The notes beneath the pieces were generated by a model. The model had not been told where the DNA came from. It was given only the letters and a program-made list of their open reading frames with translations, and did no database searches. A stretch of DNA of 64,000 nucleotides from Phycisphaerales bacterium. Its GTDB lineage: Bacteria > Planctomycetota > Phycisphaerae > Phycisphaerales > UBA1924. The position numbers and the translations under genes are program-made. The DNA is taken from NCBI GenBank assembly GCA_026982335.1, contig JALSHH010000040.1, forward strand, positions 1 through 64,000, written 5' to 3'. How positions within the stretch are numbered: position 1 is the stretch's first letter; each line of letters begins with the position of its first letter. Below are positions 44,480 to 52,972 of the stretch, piece after piece.

Positions 44480-44818
44480 ATGCGCATCGAAACGAATCGA
44501 CATGGCGCGGTGACGGTGATCAAGCCTAGTGGCCCTGTGATTACACAGGAGGATGCGACACAGCTTCGTACTGAATCGTTCGATGTGCTTGGTAATACGC
44601 TCGGTCGATTCATTCTTGATGCCACGGAGATGACCTTTGTTGATTCAAATGGTCTTGAGGCGCTTGTTGAGATCACTGATGAACTTGGCGCATCTGGTCA
44701 ATCGCTTAAGCTTTGCGGGATCAGCGATACGCTTCGTGAGATTTTGGTGATTACTGAGTTGACTTCGAAGTTTCAGCAGTTTGAGGATGTGCAGACTGCG
44801 GTTAGGAGTTTCTTATGA
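44480..44818 (+). CDS. STAS-domain protein, anti-sigma-factor-antagonist type
   Basis: 112 residues from ATG 44480; GTG 44474 also fits, because AGGAG lies 4 or 10 nt upstream. The whole protein is one STAS domain, with the conserved phosphorylation-site region ATEMTFVDSNGLEALVEI (DSNG). Such proteins switch partners when a kinase phosphorylates the Ser. It sits between a sensor kinase and the pilus ATPase and overlaps the latter by ATGA, so it may pass a signal into pilus or secretion control (inference). No anti-sigma factor is in the window. Confidence 0.88.
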   Translation: MRIETNRHGAVTVIKPSGPVITQEDATQLRTESFDVLGNTLGRFILDATEMTFVDSNGLEALVEITDELGASGQSLKLCGISDTLREILVITELTSKFQQFEDVQTAVRSFL

Positions 44819-46608
44819 CTTCGCCGCAAGATCATAATTCGCATCAGGGTATGCGCAGGGCTCAGCGCCCGCGGCTCGTCGGCGAGGTATTGATCACCGA
44901 TGGGCACATCACCGAGGATCAGCTCTCCAAAGCGCTTGTGGACCAGAAAACCGCAGGGCGGATGCTTGGCGAGTTGCTCGTCGATCAAGGAATGATCTCG
45001 GGGGGGACGCTTGTTCAGTCTTTGGCCAAGTGCTTGGGGGTGCGCGGGGTGCAGCTTCGGCACGGTTTGATGGACCCGAGCCTGCTGAATCTTATTGGTG
45101 CCGAAGAGGCCGAGAGACTCAAGGCGATTCCGTTGTTCCGGGTGCACGATACACTCACTGTTGCGATGTGCGAGCCTCAGAGTCTGCCGACGATTGATCG
45201 GCTGAGCGAACTTACCGGTCTTGAGATTCGCCCGGTGCTGGCGCTTCAAGATAACATTCTTGAGTTTGTCCATAAATACGCCGATGGCGATGTGGATGTT
45301 GATGCGTTTTTAACGAGTTTGGCCGAGTCAGATGTCGAAGTCGTCGAGCGTGAGCAGGTCGATGAGGGGCCGACGACTGATCTTGATCATATGGTCGAGG
45401 GCTCGCCGATCGTGAATCTTGTGAATGTTGCTTTGCTCACGGCAGTGAAGGACAAGGCATCGGATATTCATATCGAACCCAACAAAAATGGTACTCGGGT
45501 TCGATATCGGATTGACGGGTCATTGCGTGATCTGATGAACCCGCCGCCGGGGATGCACGCAGCGATTGTGTCGCGTATGAAGATCATTGGGAAGATGGAC
45601 ATTGCCGAGAAGCGTCTTCCTCAGGAGGGGCGCGTGCGGATCGTGGCTGAGGGGCGAGAGATCGACTTGCGTGTGTCGAGTATTCCGACACTTCTGGGTG
45701 AGAAACTTGTGATCAGAATCCTTGATAAGCAGAACTTGCATGTACGCATGGAAGACCTTGGATTCCGCCCCGAAGCGCTCGAAGGGTTCCAGAGAACACT
45801 CAAACTCTCGCATGGGATGGTGCTCGTCACAGGGCCCACGGGTTCGGGCAAGACCACGACGCTTTATTCGGCGCTTGATCTACTTCGTAGCCCCGAGCTC
45901 AATATTGTGACGGTCGAAGATCCTGTCGAGTATCAGCTTGATCTGATCAATCAGATTCAGGTACACGAAGCGATCGGACTCGACTTTGCTCGAACACTGC
46001 GGTCGATTTTACGGCAGGACCCTGATGTGATTATGATCGGGGAGATTCGTGACCAAGAAACAGCAGGCGTTGCGGTGCAGGCAGCGTTGACTGGGCATGG
46101 TGTGCTCGCGACGCTGCATACCAATGATGCGCCAGGTGCGATCGCAAGGCTTGTTGATATGGGAATCGAGCCTTATCTGTTAAGTTCGGCAATCAACGGC
46201 GTGGTTGCCCAGCGACTCGCCAGAACGATTTGTTCGTCATGTACGATGAAATACTATCCGTCCGAGATGGTCCTTCAAGATGCCATGATTCCCGAAATGG
46301 CCGGTCGTGCTTTTCGTAAAGGTGCTGGCTGTGCAAGTTGCCATGACTCAGGTTTTCAAGGACGAATGGGGATTTATGAGTTCATGGAGGTGACGCCGGA
46401 GCTTCGTCGATTGATTTATCGCAACGCTCCGACCCATACGCTGCGTGGACTTTTGCACAGTCAAGGACAACTTTCATTGCGGGAAGAAGGGGTTCGGTTG
46501 GCGATTGATCAGCACACGAGTCTTGAAGAAGTCATTCGTGTCACGCAGGTCGATGACAATGAGGGACCGGGTGATGAACGAAGCGGAAATGTGGAGGTGG
46601 CTGCATGA
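44815..46608 (+). CDS. type IV pilus/type II secretion assembly ATPase (PilB/GspE) with MshEN domain
   Basis: 597 residues. Tandem N-terminal motifs resembling MshEN c-di-GMP sites: R20-Q44 (GEVLITDGHITEDQLSKALVDQ pattern) and R49-C73 (GELLVDQGMIS...LVQSLAKC). The ATPase core has Walker A GPTGSGKT (340-347, K346), the Asp-box and Walker B region DPDVIMIGEIRD (from D402), and a zinc module C473, C476, C506, C509. It powers pilus or pseudopilus assembly from the cytoplasm. It overlaps the STAS gene and the platform gene by ATGA. No retraction ATPase (PilT) is in the window. Confidence 0.95.
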   Translation: MTSPQDHNSHQGMRRAQRPRLVGEVLITDGHITEDQLSKALVDQKTAGRMLGELLVDQGMISGGTLVQSLAKCLGVRGVQLRHGLMDPSLLNLIGAEEAERLKAIPLFRVHDTLTVAMCEPQSLPTIDRLSELTGLEIRPVLALQDNILEFVHKYADGDVDVDAFLTSLAESDVEVVEREQVDEGPTTDLDHMVEGSPIVNLVNVALLTAVKDKASDIHIEPNKNGTRVRYRIDGSLRDLMNPPPGMHAAIVSRMKIIGKMDIAEKRLPQEGRVRIVAEGREIDLRVSSIPTLLGEKLVIRILDKQNLHVRMEDLGFRPEALEGFQRTLKLSHGMVLVTGPTGSGKTTTLYSALDLLRSPELNIVTVEDPVEYQLDLINQIQVHEAIGLDFARTLRSILRQDPDVIMIGEIRDQETAGVAVQAALTGHGVLATLHTNDAPGAIARLVDMGIEPYLLSSAINGVVAQRLARTICSSCTMKYYPSEMVLQDAMIPEMAGRAFRKGAGCASCHDSGFQGRMGIYEFMEVTPELRRLIYRNAPTHTLRGLLHSQGQLSLREEGVRLAIDQHTSLEEVIRVTQVDDNEGPGDERSGNVEVAA

Positions 46609-47825
46609 ATCTAAGCTACATTGCCTATGACAAATCTGGTTCATTTCGTGATGGTGTGATTGAGGCTTCTAGTAAAGAAGAAGCGACCGAAATGCTACGC
46701 AAGCAGGGGTTGTTTGTTTCCTCGATCGACTCAGTGGGCAGCAAGGGTGGAAAGAAATCATCAGTGCGGCAAAGCCGAAAGAAAAAGATACCTCCGAAAA
46801 TTATTGCCGGATTTGCCCGAGAGCTTGCAGTATTGGTTTCAACTGGTACACCTTTGATTGATGCGATGTCATCAATCGAAAGGCAGACAACCAACGAGAA
46901 TTGGGCACAGATACTTGGTCGTGTGCGTTCTCGGCTTGAAGAGGGAGATTCACTTTCGGTTGCCCTCGCTGGGGATCGTCAGGCATTCGACGCGGTATTC
47001 CGCTCACTTGTTGCAGCAGGGGAGTCCTCCGGGCACCTTGATGCAATGTTGATGCGTGTGGCGGTGCTTACGCGTAAGCAAGCCCAGATTCGATCCAATG
47101 TGCTCGGTGCGCTGATGTATCCGATTTTGCTGATAGGTCTTGGTGTATTTGTGGTTGGATTACTCATTGGTGTGGTGTTGCCAAGATTTTCGGGGATGTT
47201 TGAAACGCTTGATACGGGGTTACCGATGTCAACTGCGGTACTGATGGAAATCTCGGAGTTTGTCCGGTCGTATTGGTGGGGGGTGATCCCGGCGTTTCTT
47301 CTACTGATTTTCATGATGATATGGTGGATCAAAGGAGACTCTGGCCAGCGGGTAATCGGCAATGTCGCGCTTCGGACTCCTCAGCTTGGTGATATCCTCC
47401 GATCGTTTATGACTGCACGGATTACTCGCTTGATGGGTGTTTTGCTCGAATCGCGTGTGCCGATGCTTGATGCAATTGATCTTACACGCGAATCGCTTGG
47501 TCATGAGCGCTATCGGGATCTGATGACCCAGGCCGAGGAGGCAGTCACTCGTGGGGAGCCGATCAGTACTACTTTGGGGTCTGGTGGCTTGATGGTTCCC
47601 TCGGCGTGTGAAGCAATCCGCAATGGTGAAGAGTCCGGCCGATTGGCCGAGGTCATGATGCACATTTCAGATTATCTTGATGAGGACAACGAGACCATTA
47701 TCAAGTCGCTTTCATCACTTATTGAGCCTGTGATTATGATTGTGCTTGGTATACTGGTTGGTTTTGTTGCGATCAGTATGTTCTTGCCGTTGTTTGATCT
47801 GACCGCAACTGCAGGAGTCAGCTGA
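46605..47825 (+). CDS. type IV pilus/type II secretion platform protein (PilC/GspF)
   Basis: 406 residues, normal length. An N-terminal cytoplasmic segment (YIAYDKSGSFRDGVIEASSKEEATEML) is followed by two T2SSF repeats (about 67-190 and 270-395; FARELAVLVSTGTPLIDAM and FMTARITRLMGVLLESRVPMLDAI) with three membrane helices. The end, ISMFLPLFDL, is typical. It is the inner-membrane platform on which the ATPase acts. Its stop overlaps the PilM-like start (TGATG). Confidence 0.95.
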   Translation: MNLSYIAYDKSGSFRDGVIEASSKEEATEMLRKQGLFVSSIDSVGSKGGKKSSVRQSRKKKIPPKIIAGFARELAVLVSTGTPLIDAMSSIERQTTNENWAQILGRVRSRLEEGDSLSVALAGDRQAFDAVFRSLVAAGESSGHLDAMLMRVAVLTRKQAQIRSNVLGALMYPILLIGLGVFVVGLLIGVVLPRFSGMFETLDTGLPMSTAVLMEISEFVRSYWWGVIPAFLLLIFMMIWWIKGDSGQRVIGNVALRTPQLGDILRSFMTARITRLMGVLLESRVPMLDAIDLTRESLGHERYRDLMTQAEEAVTRGEPISTTLGSGGLMVPSACEAIRNGEESGRLAEVMMHISDYLDEDNETIIKSLSSLIEPVIMIVLGILVGFVAISMFLPLFDLTATAGVS

Positions 47826-48883
47826 TGCTTGATATGATTTGTACACGACCGAAGCTTTCTGCAATCGGACTTAATATCGACGCCCATGAATTTCGTGCGG
47901 TTCAGTTGATGGAGACATCCAAAGGAATTCACACGGTAGCATGGGCAATTTTTCCTCGACGCGATGAGAATATGGATCATGCGAAGCGTGCAGTTTTACC
48001 TGCCCCTGATGAACTTCGATGGGCAGCTGATATTTTGAGTCGCAGAGGGTTCGTGGGAAATACTGTGTCGATTGCGCCCTCAACATGGGAGTGTAGTTCG
48101 CACATAATCGAGTTACCTCCGGTTGAGAGCGGTGCACCAGTTGACCAACTGGCCCAAATGGAGGTTGCTCGTGCGAAAAAGTGTGGGCCAGAGGACTTTG
48201 AAATTGGATATTGGACATTACCAGCCAAGGGGCGCATACAAGAGACACTCGCGGTGGCGTGCCCACGGTCGGTGATCAACGATACGATCGAGCGCTTTGA
48301 ATCGGCGGGGCTTATTCCTGTGGGGATTGACTTGCTCGAGCTGGCAATCAGCCGGGCAGGTCAAGATGGAGCGACGGAGAACGAGATCAACGCTTCGCTT
48401 CATATTGGCTGGAGAAGTTCGCTGGCGGTACTGTCGCTTGGGAAGACGGTGATTTATATTCGCCGCATTGAGAATGGTGCAAGCAGTGTTTGGGACTTGG
48501 CGACCAGTCGATATGGTCTTTCATCCAAGGGCGCCGACGCCATTATGGATGATCAGATGCGCACTGATGGAGCAAGGGGATATGCAAAAATTAAGCGGGC
48601 AACTTGGTCAGCATTGGCTTCTGAGCTTGCCAATGAGCTGGATGTTACTATTGCGTATGTCGCCCACTCGTTTCGCACCGCACCATTGGGGAAAATTTTT
48701 CTTTCTGGGTACGGATCTGTGAATCCGGTAATTGATGAACATCTCGATAAGGTGCTTGGTATTCCGATTGAATGTGCTGCTCCTTCTGCGCTCATCAAGG
48801 GGATCGGGTCAGGTCAGGGAGTCTGGTCGCTTGCATGTCGATTGTCTACTGCCTATGGGCTTGCTGTGAGGTTTGATCGATGA
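47825..48883 (+). CDS. PilM-like actin-fold assembly protein
   Basis: 352 residues. SAIGLNIDAHEFRAVQL at the N-terminus is the first phosphate-binding segment of the PilM/FtsA actin-like fold. The second half has INASLHIGWRSSLAVLSLGKTVIYIRRI and IFLSGYGSVNPVIDEHLDKVLGI, matching the later nucleotide-site loops. PilM binds the inner-membrane PilN/PilO complex from the cytoplasm. The similarity is moderate, but the position directly before PilN- and PilO-like genes makes the call firm. It overlaps the next gene by ATGA. Confidence 0.8.
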   Translation: MLDMICTRPKLSAIGLNIDAHEFRAVQLMETSKGIHTVAWAIFPRRDENMDHAKRAVLPAPDELRWAADILSRRGFVGNTVSIAPSTWECSSHIIELPPVESGAPVDQLAQMEVARAKKCGPEDFEIGYWTLPAKGRIQETLAVACPRSVINDTIERFESAGLIPVGIDLLELAISRAGQDGATENEINASLHIGWRSSLAVLSLGKTVIYIRRIENGASSVWDLATSRYGLSSKGADAIMDDQMRTDGARGYAKIKRATWSALASELANELDVTIAYVAHSFRTAPLGKIFLSGYGSVNPVIDEHLDKVLGIPIECAAPSALIKGIGSGQGVWSLACRLSTAYGLAVRFDR

Positions 48884-49491
48884 AAACAAATTCACATTCA
48901 ATGGTCAATCTGATTCCTCGAGCGCACCTTGAGCAGCGATTGCGTTCGCGATGGATGTCATGGTGGGGTGTGGCGATCGCATTGACTGCGATTGTGATTG
49001 GTATTCCTGGGATGTACATTGGAGGGGCTGCGGCACTAACGGAATCGGGGATGTCCGAGCAAATTGAGAAGGCAAACATGGAATATGCCCGGCACCAGCA
49101 AGCGATTCCGGTTTTGCAGGAGCAGCTTCGATTGCTTGCTGCCGAACAAGAGGTATTTGAGCTTGTGGAAAGTCGGATTGAATGGCGTAGAGTCTTTGCG
49201 GTGCTGATCCAGAGAGCTCAAAGTGATATTCGATTTCGTAGAATCAATGCATCGGGAGGTGGAATCGAGGGAGATCTGCCAATTCAGATCTACATTGAAG
49301 GATTGGCGCCCACACAGACCATTGCCCGGGCGTATGTCGTTGGGCTCGAGGAGTCCAATATCTTTGATGCTGTTGAGTTGCTCGAGACAACACGCGAGCA
49401 GATTAATGAGATTGAGTTGATTCGGTTTCAAGTAGAGATTACGGTTTTGGGTGGCATGACGGGGATGGAGGGAGAAGATAATGCCGGTTAA
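48880..49491 (+). CDS. PilN-like inner-membrane assembly protein
   Basis: 203 residues. Residues 8-15 (MVNLIPRA) match the conserved N-terminal INLLP-type motif of PilN that binds PilM. A membrane helix follows at about 30-50, then a coiled-coil stretch (about 60-100) and a small alpha/beta domain (IQIYIEGLAPTQTIARAYV). The layout and gene order are those of PilN. It overlaps the PilO-like gene by 11 bp. Confidence 0.8.
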   Translation: MKTNSHSMVNLIPRAHLEQRLRSRWMSWWGVAIALTAIVIGIPGMYIGGAAALTESGMSEQIEKANMEYARHQQAIPVLQEQLRLLAAEQEVFELVESRIEWRRVFAVLIQRAQSDIRFRRINASGGGIEGDLPIQIYIEGLAPTQTIARAYVVGLEESNIFDAVELLETTREQINEIELIRFQVEITVLGGMTGMEGEDNAG

Positions 49492-50044
49492 TGGGATTTT
49501 TAACAAGCATCTGCTCAAAATTCATATTGCTGGTGGGTTGATCTGCTTGATCATTGCGGGATCGTCAATTTACTTTGCAGGGAATTCGATTGCCAAAAGG
49601 CGAGGGGTTTTTTTAAGTGCTCATCATGAGTTAGCCAATGTTAAATTACAACTCAATGAATCGATCAAGCAACGAACTTCGCTGGCAAGGCAAGTGCGGG
49701 TGCTCGAGCAGGTGTCGGCAACCCAACTTGAGCTTGTACCGGTTCGGCAGCTTAATGCTCGTACTGTGGAGATTGTGAGTTTGGCCGAATCGCTTCACAT
49801 TCGTGTTGATTCGTTGCAACCCGATGATCGCATTCTGGACAAGCGGGTTCCGGTTCAACCTTTTTGGTTCAAGGGGTCATGTAATGCGGATGATATCTTT
49901 ACCTTTCTCGGACTTATGAGTGACCAAATGCCGGATATCCACATCCATTCGATCGATATCCTAAGCACCTCAGTGGATTCGTCTGCGGTCCAAGTTGAGA
50001 TGCAGATGTATTGGTTTGTTGATCCTGCCGATGCAGAATCATAA
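49481..50044 (+). CDS. PilO-like inner-membrane assembly protein
   Basis: 187 residues with one N-terminal membrane helix (about 15-34), a coiled-coil (about 40-80) and a ferredoxin-like C-terminal domain ending in VQVEMQMYWFVDPAD. This is the usual PilO plan, and it follows the PilN-like gene with overlap. It would form a periplasmic heterodimer with that protein, aligning the platform with the outer-membrane pore. Confidence 0.75.
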   Translation: MPVNGIFNKHLLKIHIAGGLICLIIAGSSIYFAGNSIAKRRGVFLSAHHELANVKLQLNESIKQRTSLARQVRVLEQVSATQLELVPVRQLNARTVEIVSLAESLHIRVDSLQPDDRILDKRVPVQPFWFKGSCNADDIFTFLGLMSDQMPDIHIHSIDILSTSVDSSAVQVEMQMYWFVDPADAES

Positions 50045-50096
50045 ATTTTTACAAAATCATTGGCAATCCTCTGGAGGGTATTGGTCACTTGACTCC

Positions 50097-50684
50097 ATGG
50101 GACTCACAACAGAACGCAAGATATTTCTTGGATTGGCATGTGTGGCTGGTTTGGCACTGGTGATTGATCAAGGGGTTTGGGGACCCAAGCAGGCTTCATC
50201 AGAGAGCGTGCTTGAGGGTTCTGGGCCATCTTCTTCACCATCCACGGGTGAATCTGTGGCTGTTTCCTCACCTCATAAACCCACAAGCAAGTCGGCGGCA
50301 ATGATACTGATCGACCGGATCGAATCACTTGGTGAATCGAAGCGGATTGAGTCGTTGGGATCATCATTCTCATTGACCAGGTTTGTTGAACCTTCGCCTG
50401 GGCTGCCGATAACTGATGGTGCCAGCGTGATGGATGCGGATGAAGATGGGCTGGAGAGTTTTCCACTACTTACACCTCCGGTGACCGATTTGCCAATCCT
50501 CTCGTCGGTGATGCCCACTCAAGCAGGCGGGGGGGGGGCAGTCCTTGATGGGAAGTTGCTTCGGGTCGGACAAGTTGATCCAAATGGATACCGTCTGGTG
50601 CTTGTTCATGCCCGGGCGGTACTTGTCGAGCGTGGTGGTGTGCAATACGCAATCGAAATTCCGTTGAATTCTGGACAGGAATGA
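50097..50684 (+). CDS. PilP/GspC-like periplasmic protein carrying a poly-G tract
   Basis: 195 residues from ATG 50097. No well-spaced ribosome site is seen; GGAGGG lies about 20 nt upstream. An N-terminal membrane helix (about 9-27), a Ser/Pro-rich linker and a small C-terminal beta domain (DGKLLRVGQVDPNGYRLVL, AVLVERGGVQYAIEI) resemble PilP or GspC, which connect the inner complex to the secretin. No lipobox is present. A run of ten G (50529-50538) encodes the Gly stretch just before the beta domain; a one-base slip there would remove that domain. No secretin gene is in the window. Confidence 0.6.
   Translation: MGLTTERKIFLGLACVAGLALVIDQGVWGPKQASSESVLEGSGPSSSPSTGESVAVSSPHKPTSKSAAMILIDRIESLGESKRIESLGSSFSLTRFVEPSPGLPITDGASVMDADEDGLESFPLLTPPVTDLPILSSVMPTQAGGGGAVLDGKLLRVGQVDPNGYRLVLVHARAVLVERGGVQYAIEIPLNSGQE
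50529..50538 (+). repeat. G10 homopolymer inside the PilP-like gene
   Basis: Ten consecutive G, read as Gly codons in the current frame. Tracts of this length are prone to slipped-strand mutation. Confidence 0.8.
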
Positions 50685-50818
50685 GTTTATCGATTATGGC
50701 GTTTGATGAATGAGAAATATGCTGGGTTGTGAGTATTCATCTTGAACCACGAGCAAAACATACCCGATCAAAATGGGGTGGACTCAATGGAGCAGTCTGT
50801 ATTAGAAGGAGAATTAAC

Positions 50819-51313
50819 ATGTTTGTACCCCAAGGTATCGCTCATCCTGCTCGTAATCGGAGAGCTTTTAGTCTCATTGAACTTGTCATTGTCGTCGTCA
50901 TCATTGGGATTATCGGGGCAATTGCGATTCCGCGTATGAGTCGGGGTGCGGCAGGGGCTGCGGATTCAAGTTTGGTTGCCGATCTTGCGGTGATGCGAAG
51001 CGCAATAGATCTCTACAAAGCAGAGCACGGCGGAACGCTTCCCTCGTTCTCCACATTCGAAGCGCAGTTGACTACTTATACAAATGATGCAGGAGCTACC
51101 AACGCATCGAAGACCCCAGAATACTACCTTGGAACCTATTTGCGCGAGATTCCAAGCCTCAAGGTTGGCTCGAATAAAGGGAAGAATGGGATCGTGGCTA
51201 CCCAAGGTGGTACGGCTGCAGGATGGGTCTACGATGAAACCACTGGTGCGATTAGTGCCAATCTTCCGGACACCGAACTCGATGTACGAGGTGTTCAGTA
51301 CAACTCATACTAA
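50819..51313 (+). CDS. major pseudopilin, GspG/type IV prepilin-like
   Basis: 164 residues from ATG 50819, with a strong AAGGAGA. The prepilin signal is ARNRRA-FSLIELVIVVVIIG, with cleavage expected before F and Glu at +5. The residue before the cut is Ala rather than the usual Gly. The hydrophobic helix is followed by a body with DLAVMRSAIDLYKAEHGGTLPS, typical of GspG. A stable hairpin follows the gene (51344-51373). It should be the main subunit of the pseudopilus, processed by the peptidase at 39717. Confidence 0.9.
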   Translation: MFVPQGIAHPARNRRAFSLIELVIVVVIIGIIGAIAIPRMSRGAAGAADSSLVADLAVMRSAIDLYKAEHGGTLPSFSTFEAQLTTYTNDAGATNASKTPEYYLGTYLREIPSLKVGSNKGKNGIVATQGGTAAGWVYDETTGAISANLPDTELDVRGVQYNSY

Positions 51314-51343
51314 ATCGGGCCCTCTGATTGGATTGTCCACATT

Positions 51344-51373
51344 CGCCCCGGTCTGTACAAGCAGATCGGGGCG
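51344..51373 (+). other. intercistronic hairpin after the major pseudopilin gene
   Basis: CGCCCCGGTCTG and CAGATCGGGGCG form a 12-bp stem (one G-T) around TACAAG. Only TT follows, so full termination is unlikely. It may shield the 3' end of the major pilin message or weaken downstream expression. Confidence 0.6.
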
Positions 51374-51395
51374 TTCACGATTCAGGAGCATCAAG

Positions 51396-51920
51396 ATGGG
51401 TACCAAGGGTTCGACACATACGCGTGGGTTTTCGTTGATTGAACTGGTTTTGGTGGTCACAATTATTGGGGTCATTGTCGCGATTGCCTTACCTAAGTTT
51501 GCCCATGCAGACTCAGGACGAAGACTCATGGCAGCAAAGAGTACACTGCTCTCCGATATCGAGGTGATCACACTCCGGGCTCGAGCGAGTTCAAAGATGC
51601 ATGTGATTAAATTTTATCCTCAGGAGAGCAAATACATTGTTGTGGAGGGAACGGTGATTAATCGTGATTCCGTGATTCTGTGCAGAGACTTTGGGGATGA
51701 TCCCTACACACTGAGGATATCACGGACAACGCTCGGATCCGACCAAGCAGCAGTCTTTTCTGTGTATGGAGATATCAGCCCAGGGTTTGTGGTTGGACTC
51801 GAAGACGAAGAAGTAGAAATCACCGTTTCTATCGATGGTATTGCAGATTTGGGGGTCGTGATTACGGATGAAATTACCATCAATGAAGTGAATAATCTTG
51901 GTGCGGGGAATGGTTTGTAG
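51396..51920 (+). CDS. minor pseudopilin, GspH-like
   Basis: 174 residues from ATG 51396, with AGGAG upstream. The prepilin signal is THTRG-FSLIELVLVVTIIGV, Gly before the cut and Glu at +5. The body has KSTLLSDIEVITLRARASSK and beta-rich segments resembling GspH/FimT-type minor pseudopilins. It starts 23 bp after the intercistronic hairpin and ends 2 bp before the next prepilin gene. Confidence 0.82.
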   Translation: MGTKGSTHTRGFSLIELVLVVTIIGVIVAIALPKFAHADSGRRLMAAKSTLLSDIEVITLRARASSKMHVIKFYPQESKYIVVEGTVINRDSVILCRDFGDDPYTLRISRTTLGSDQAAVFSVYGDISPGFVVGLEDEEVEITVSIDGIADLGVVITDEITINEVNNLGAGNGL

Positions 51921-51922
51921 GG

Positions 51923-52441
51923 ATGGTTAGCACTTCTGGAATGGCATATACACGCGGCGGATTCACACTTGTCGAAGTGGTGACGAGTCTTTCGATTATG
52001 TCTGTTTTGCTGTTGGGTCTCAGCGGAGCAGTCATGATTGGTTCTTATGCAATTCCCAGCGTGATGGATACTGGTCAGATGGATCAGAGAGCTATTGATT
52101 CGATCAATCAAATCCGAAGTGAGCTTCGTGAAGCTATTACAATTACCCATCGGACTGGCGCAGGCGGAGCCAAGCTTGAGATACAGATCAATGATACAGG
52201 TGTTTTGGGAACGCCTGGAATGATCACATATCGATATATATTGTCGTCTGGCATACTCACTCGCAAGGTTGATGTGCAGGATGCAGAAACAATTGTGTCA
52301 GGTCTTGATGATTTTTTTGTTGAGCTGACTGAGGATGGAGGCAATGCAAGTGTTGTGTATCTGAGGATGACCGTTGACGGGACAATTCAGACGACTTATG
52401 AGATGCACGCTCTTTTGCCATATCGGCCGGAGACACTTTGA
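51923..52441 (+). CDS. minor pseudopilin, GspJ/PilW-like
   Basis: 172 residues from ATG 51923. The prepilin signal is YTRGG-FTLVEVVTSLSIMSVLLL with Glu at +5. The body, with INQIRSELREAITITHRTGAGGAKLEI and a Val-rich C-terminus, fits GspJ/PilW-like minor subunits. The stop overlaps the next start (TGATG), so the minor subunits are probably made in fixed ratio. Confidence 0.8.
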   Translation: MVSTSGMAYTRGGFTLVEVVTSLSIMSVLLLGLSGAVMIGSYAIPSVMDTGQMDQRAIDSINQIRSELREAITITHRTGAGGAKLEIQINDTGVLGTPGMITYRYILSSGILTRKVDVQDAETIVSGLDDFFVELTEDGGNASVVYLRMTVDGTIQTTYEMHALLPYRPETL

Positions 52442-52962
52442 TGCATACACGATTGATCCATCATCGCGGATTATCGATGGCCGAGACGGTGCTTTCTACG
52501 CTACTCATCGGGTTTATTCTGATTGCGACGCTTCAGATTGTTGGGCCAATGACGCGATCTACATCGGTACACGCTGACAGGCTTGTTGCAGCGAATTTGG
52601 CGATTGAACTTACTGAGGAAATTGCGACCAAGCAGTGGACCTCACCGGTGCTCAATGATCCCAACTCTATCGGCCCAGAGATGGGCGATACCCGGATCAC
52701 ATATGATGACATCGATGATTTTGCTGCATGGTCTGCATCACCGCCGATGCTTTCGACGGGAACATATAACACATCACTGACGGGGTGGACGCGACGGGTG
52801 AGCGTTGACCATGTACTGATGAGTGATGCTTCGACGGTTTCGGGAACTTATACCGGACTCAAGCGGGTTACGGTCGTTGTTCTTAAAGATGATGTCGAAC
52901 TTGCCCGTGTTGAATCATTGCATTCGGACAGTGCAGATGCACTTGGGTTTGTTGTACCATGA
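52441..52962 (+). CDS. minor pseudopilin, GspI/PilV-like
   Basis: 173 residues from ATG 52441. The prepilin signal is IHHRG-LSMAETVLSTLLIGFILIA: Gly before the cut, Leu at +1 and Glu at +5. ANLAIELTEEIATKQW resembles the AxxLAxxLLE segment of GspI/PilV proteins. It ends 10 bp before the start of the LamG protein gene, whose ribosome site begins within this stop codon. Confidence 0.8.
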   Translation: MHTRLIHHRGLSMAETVLSTLLIGFILIATLQIVGPMTRSTSVHADRLVAANLAIELTEEIATKQWTSPVLNDPNSIGPEMGDTRITYDDIDDFAAWSASPPMLSTGTYNTSLTGWTRRVSVDHVLMSDASTVSGTYTGLKRVTVVVLKDDVELARVESLHSDSADALGFVVP

Positions 52963-52972
52963 GGAGGAGGCT

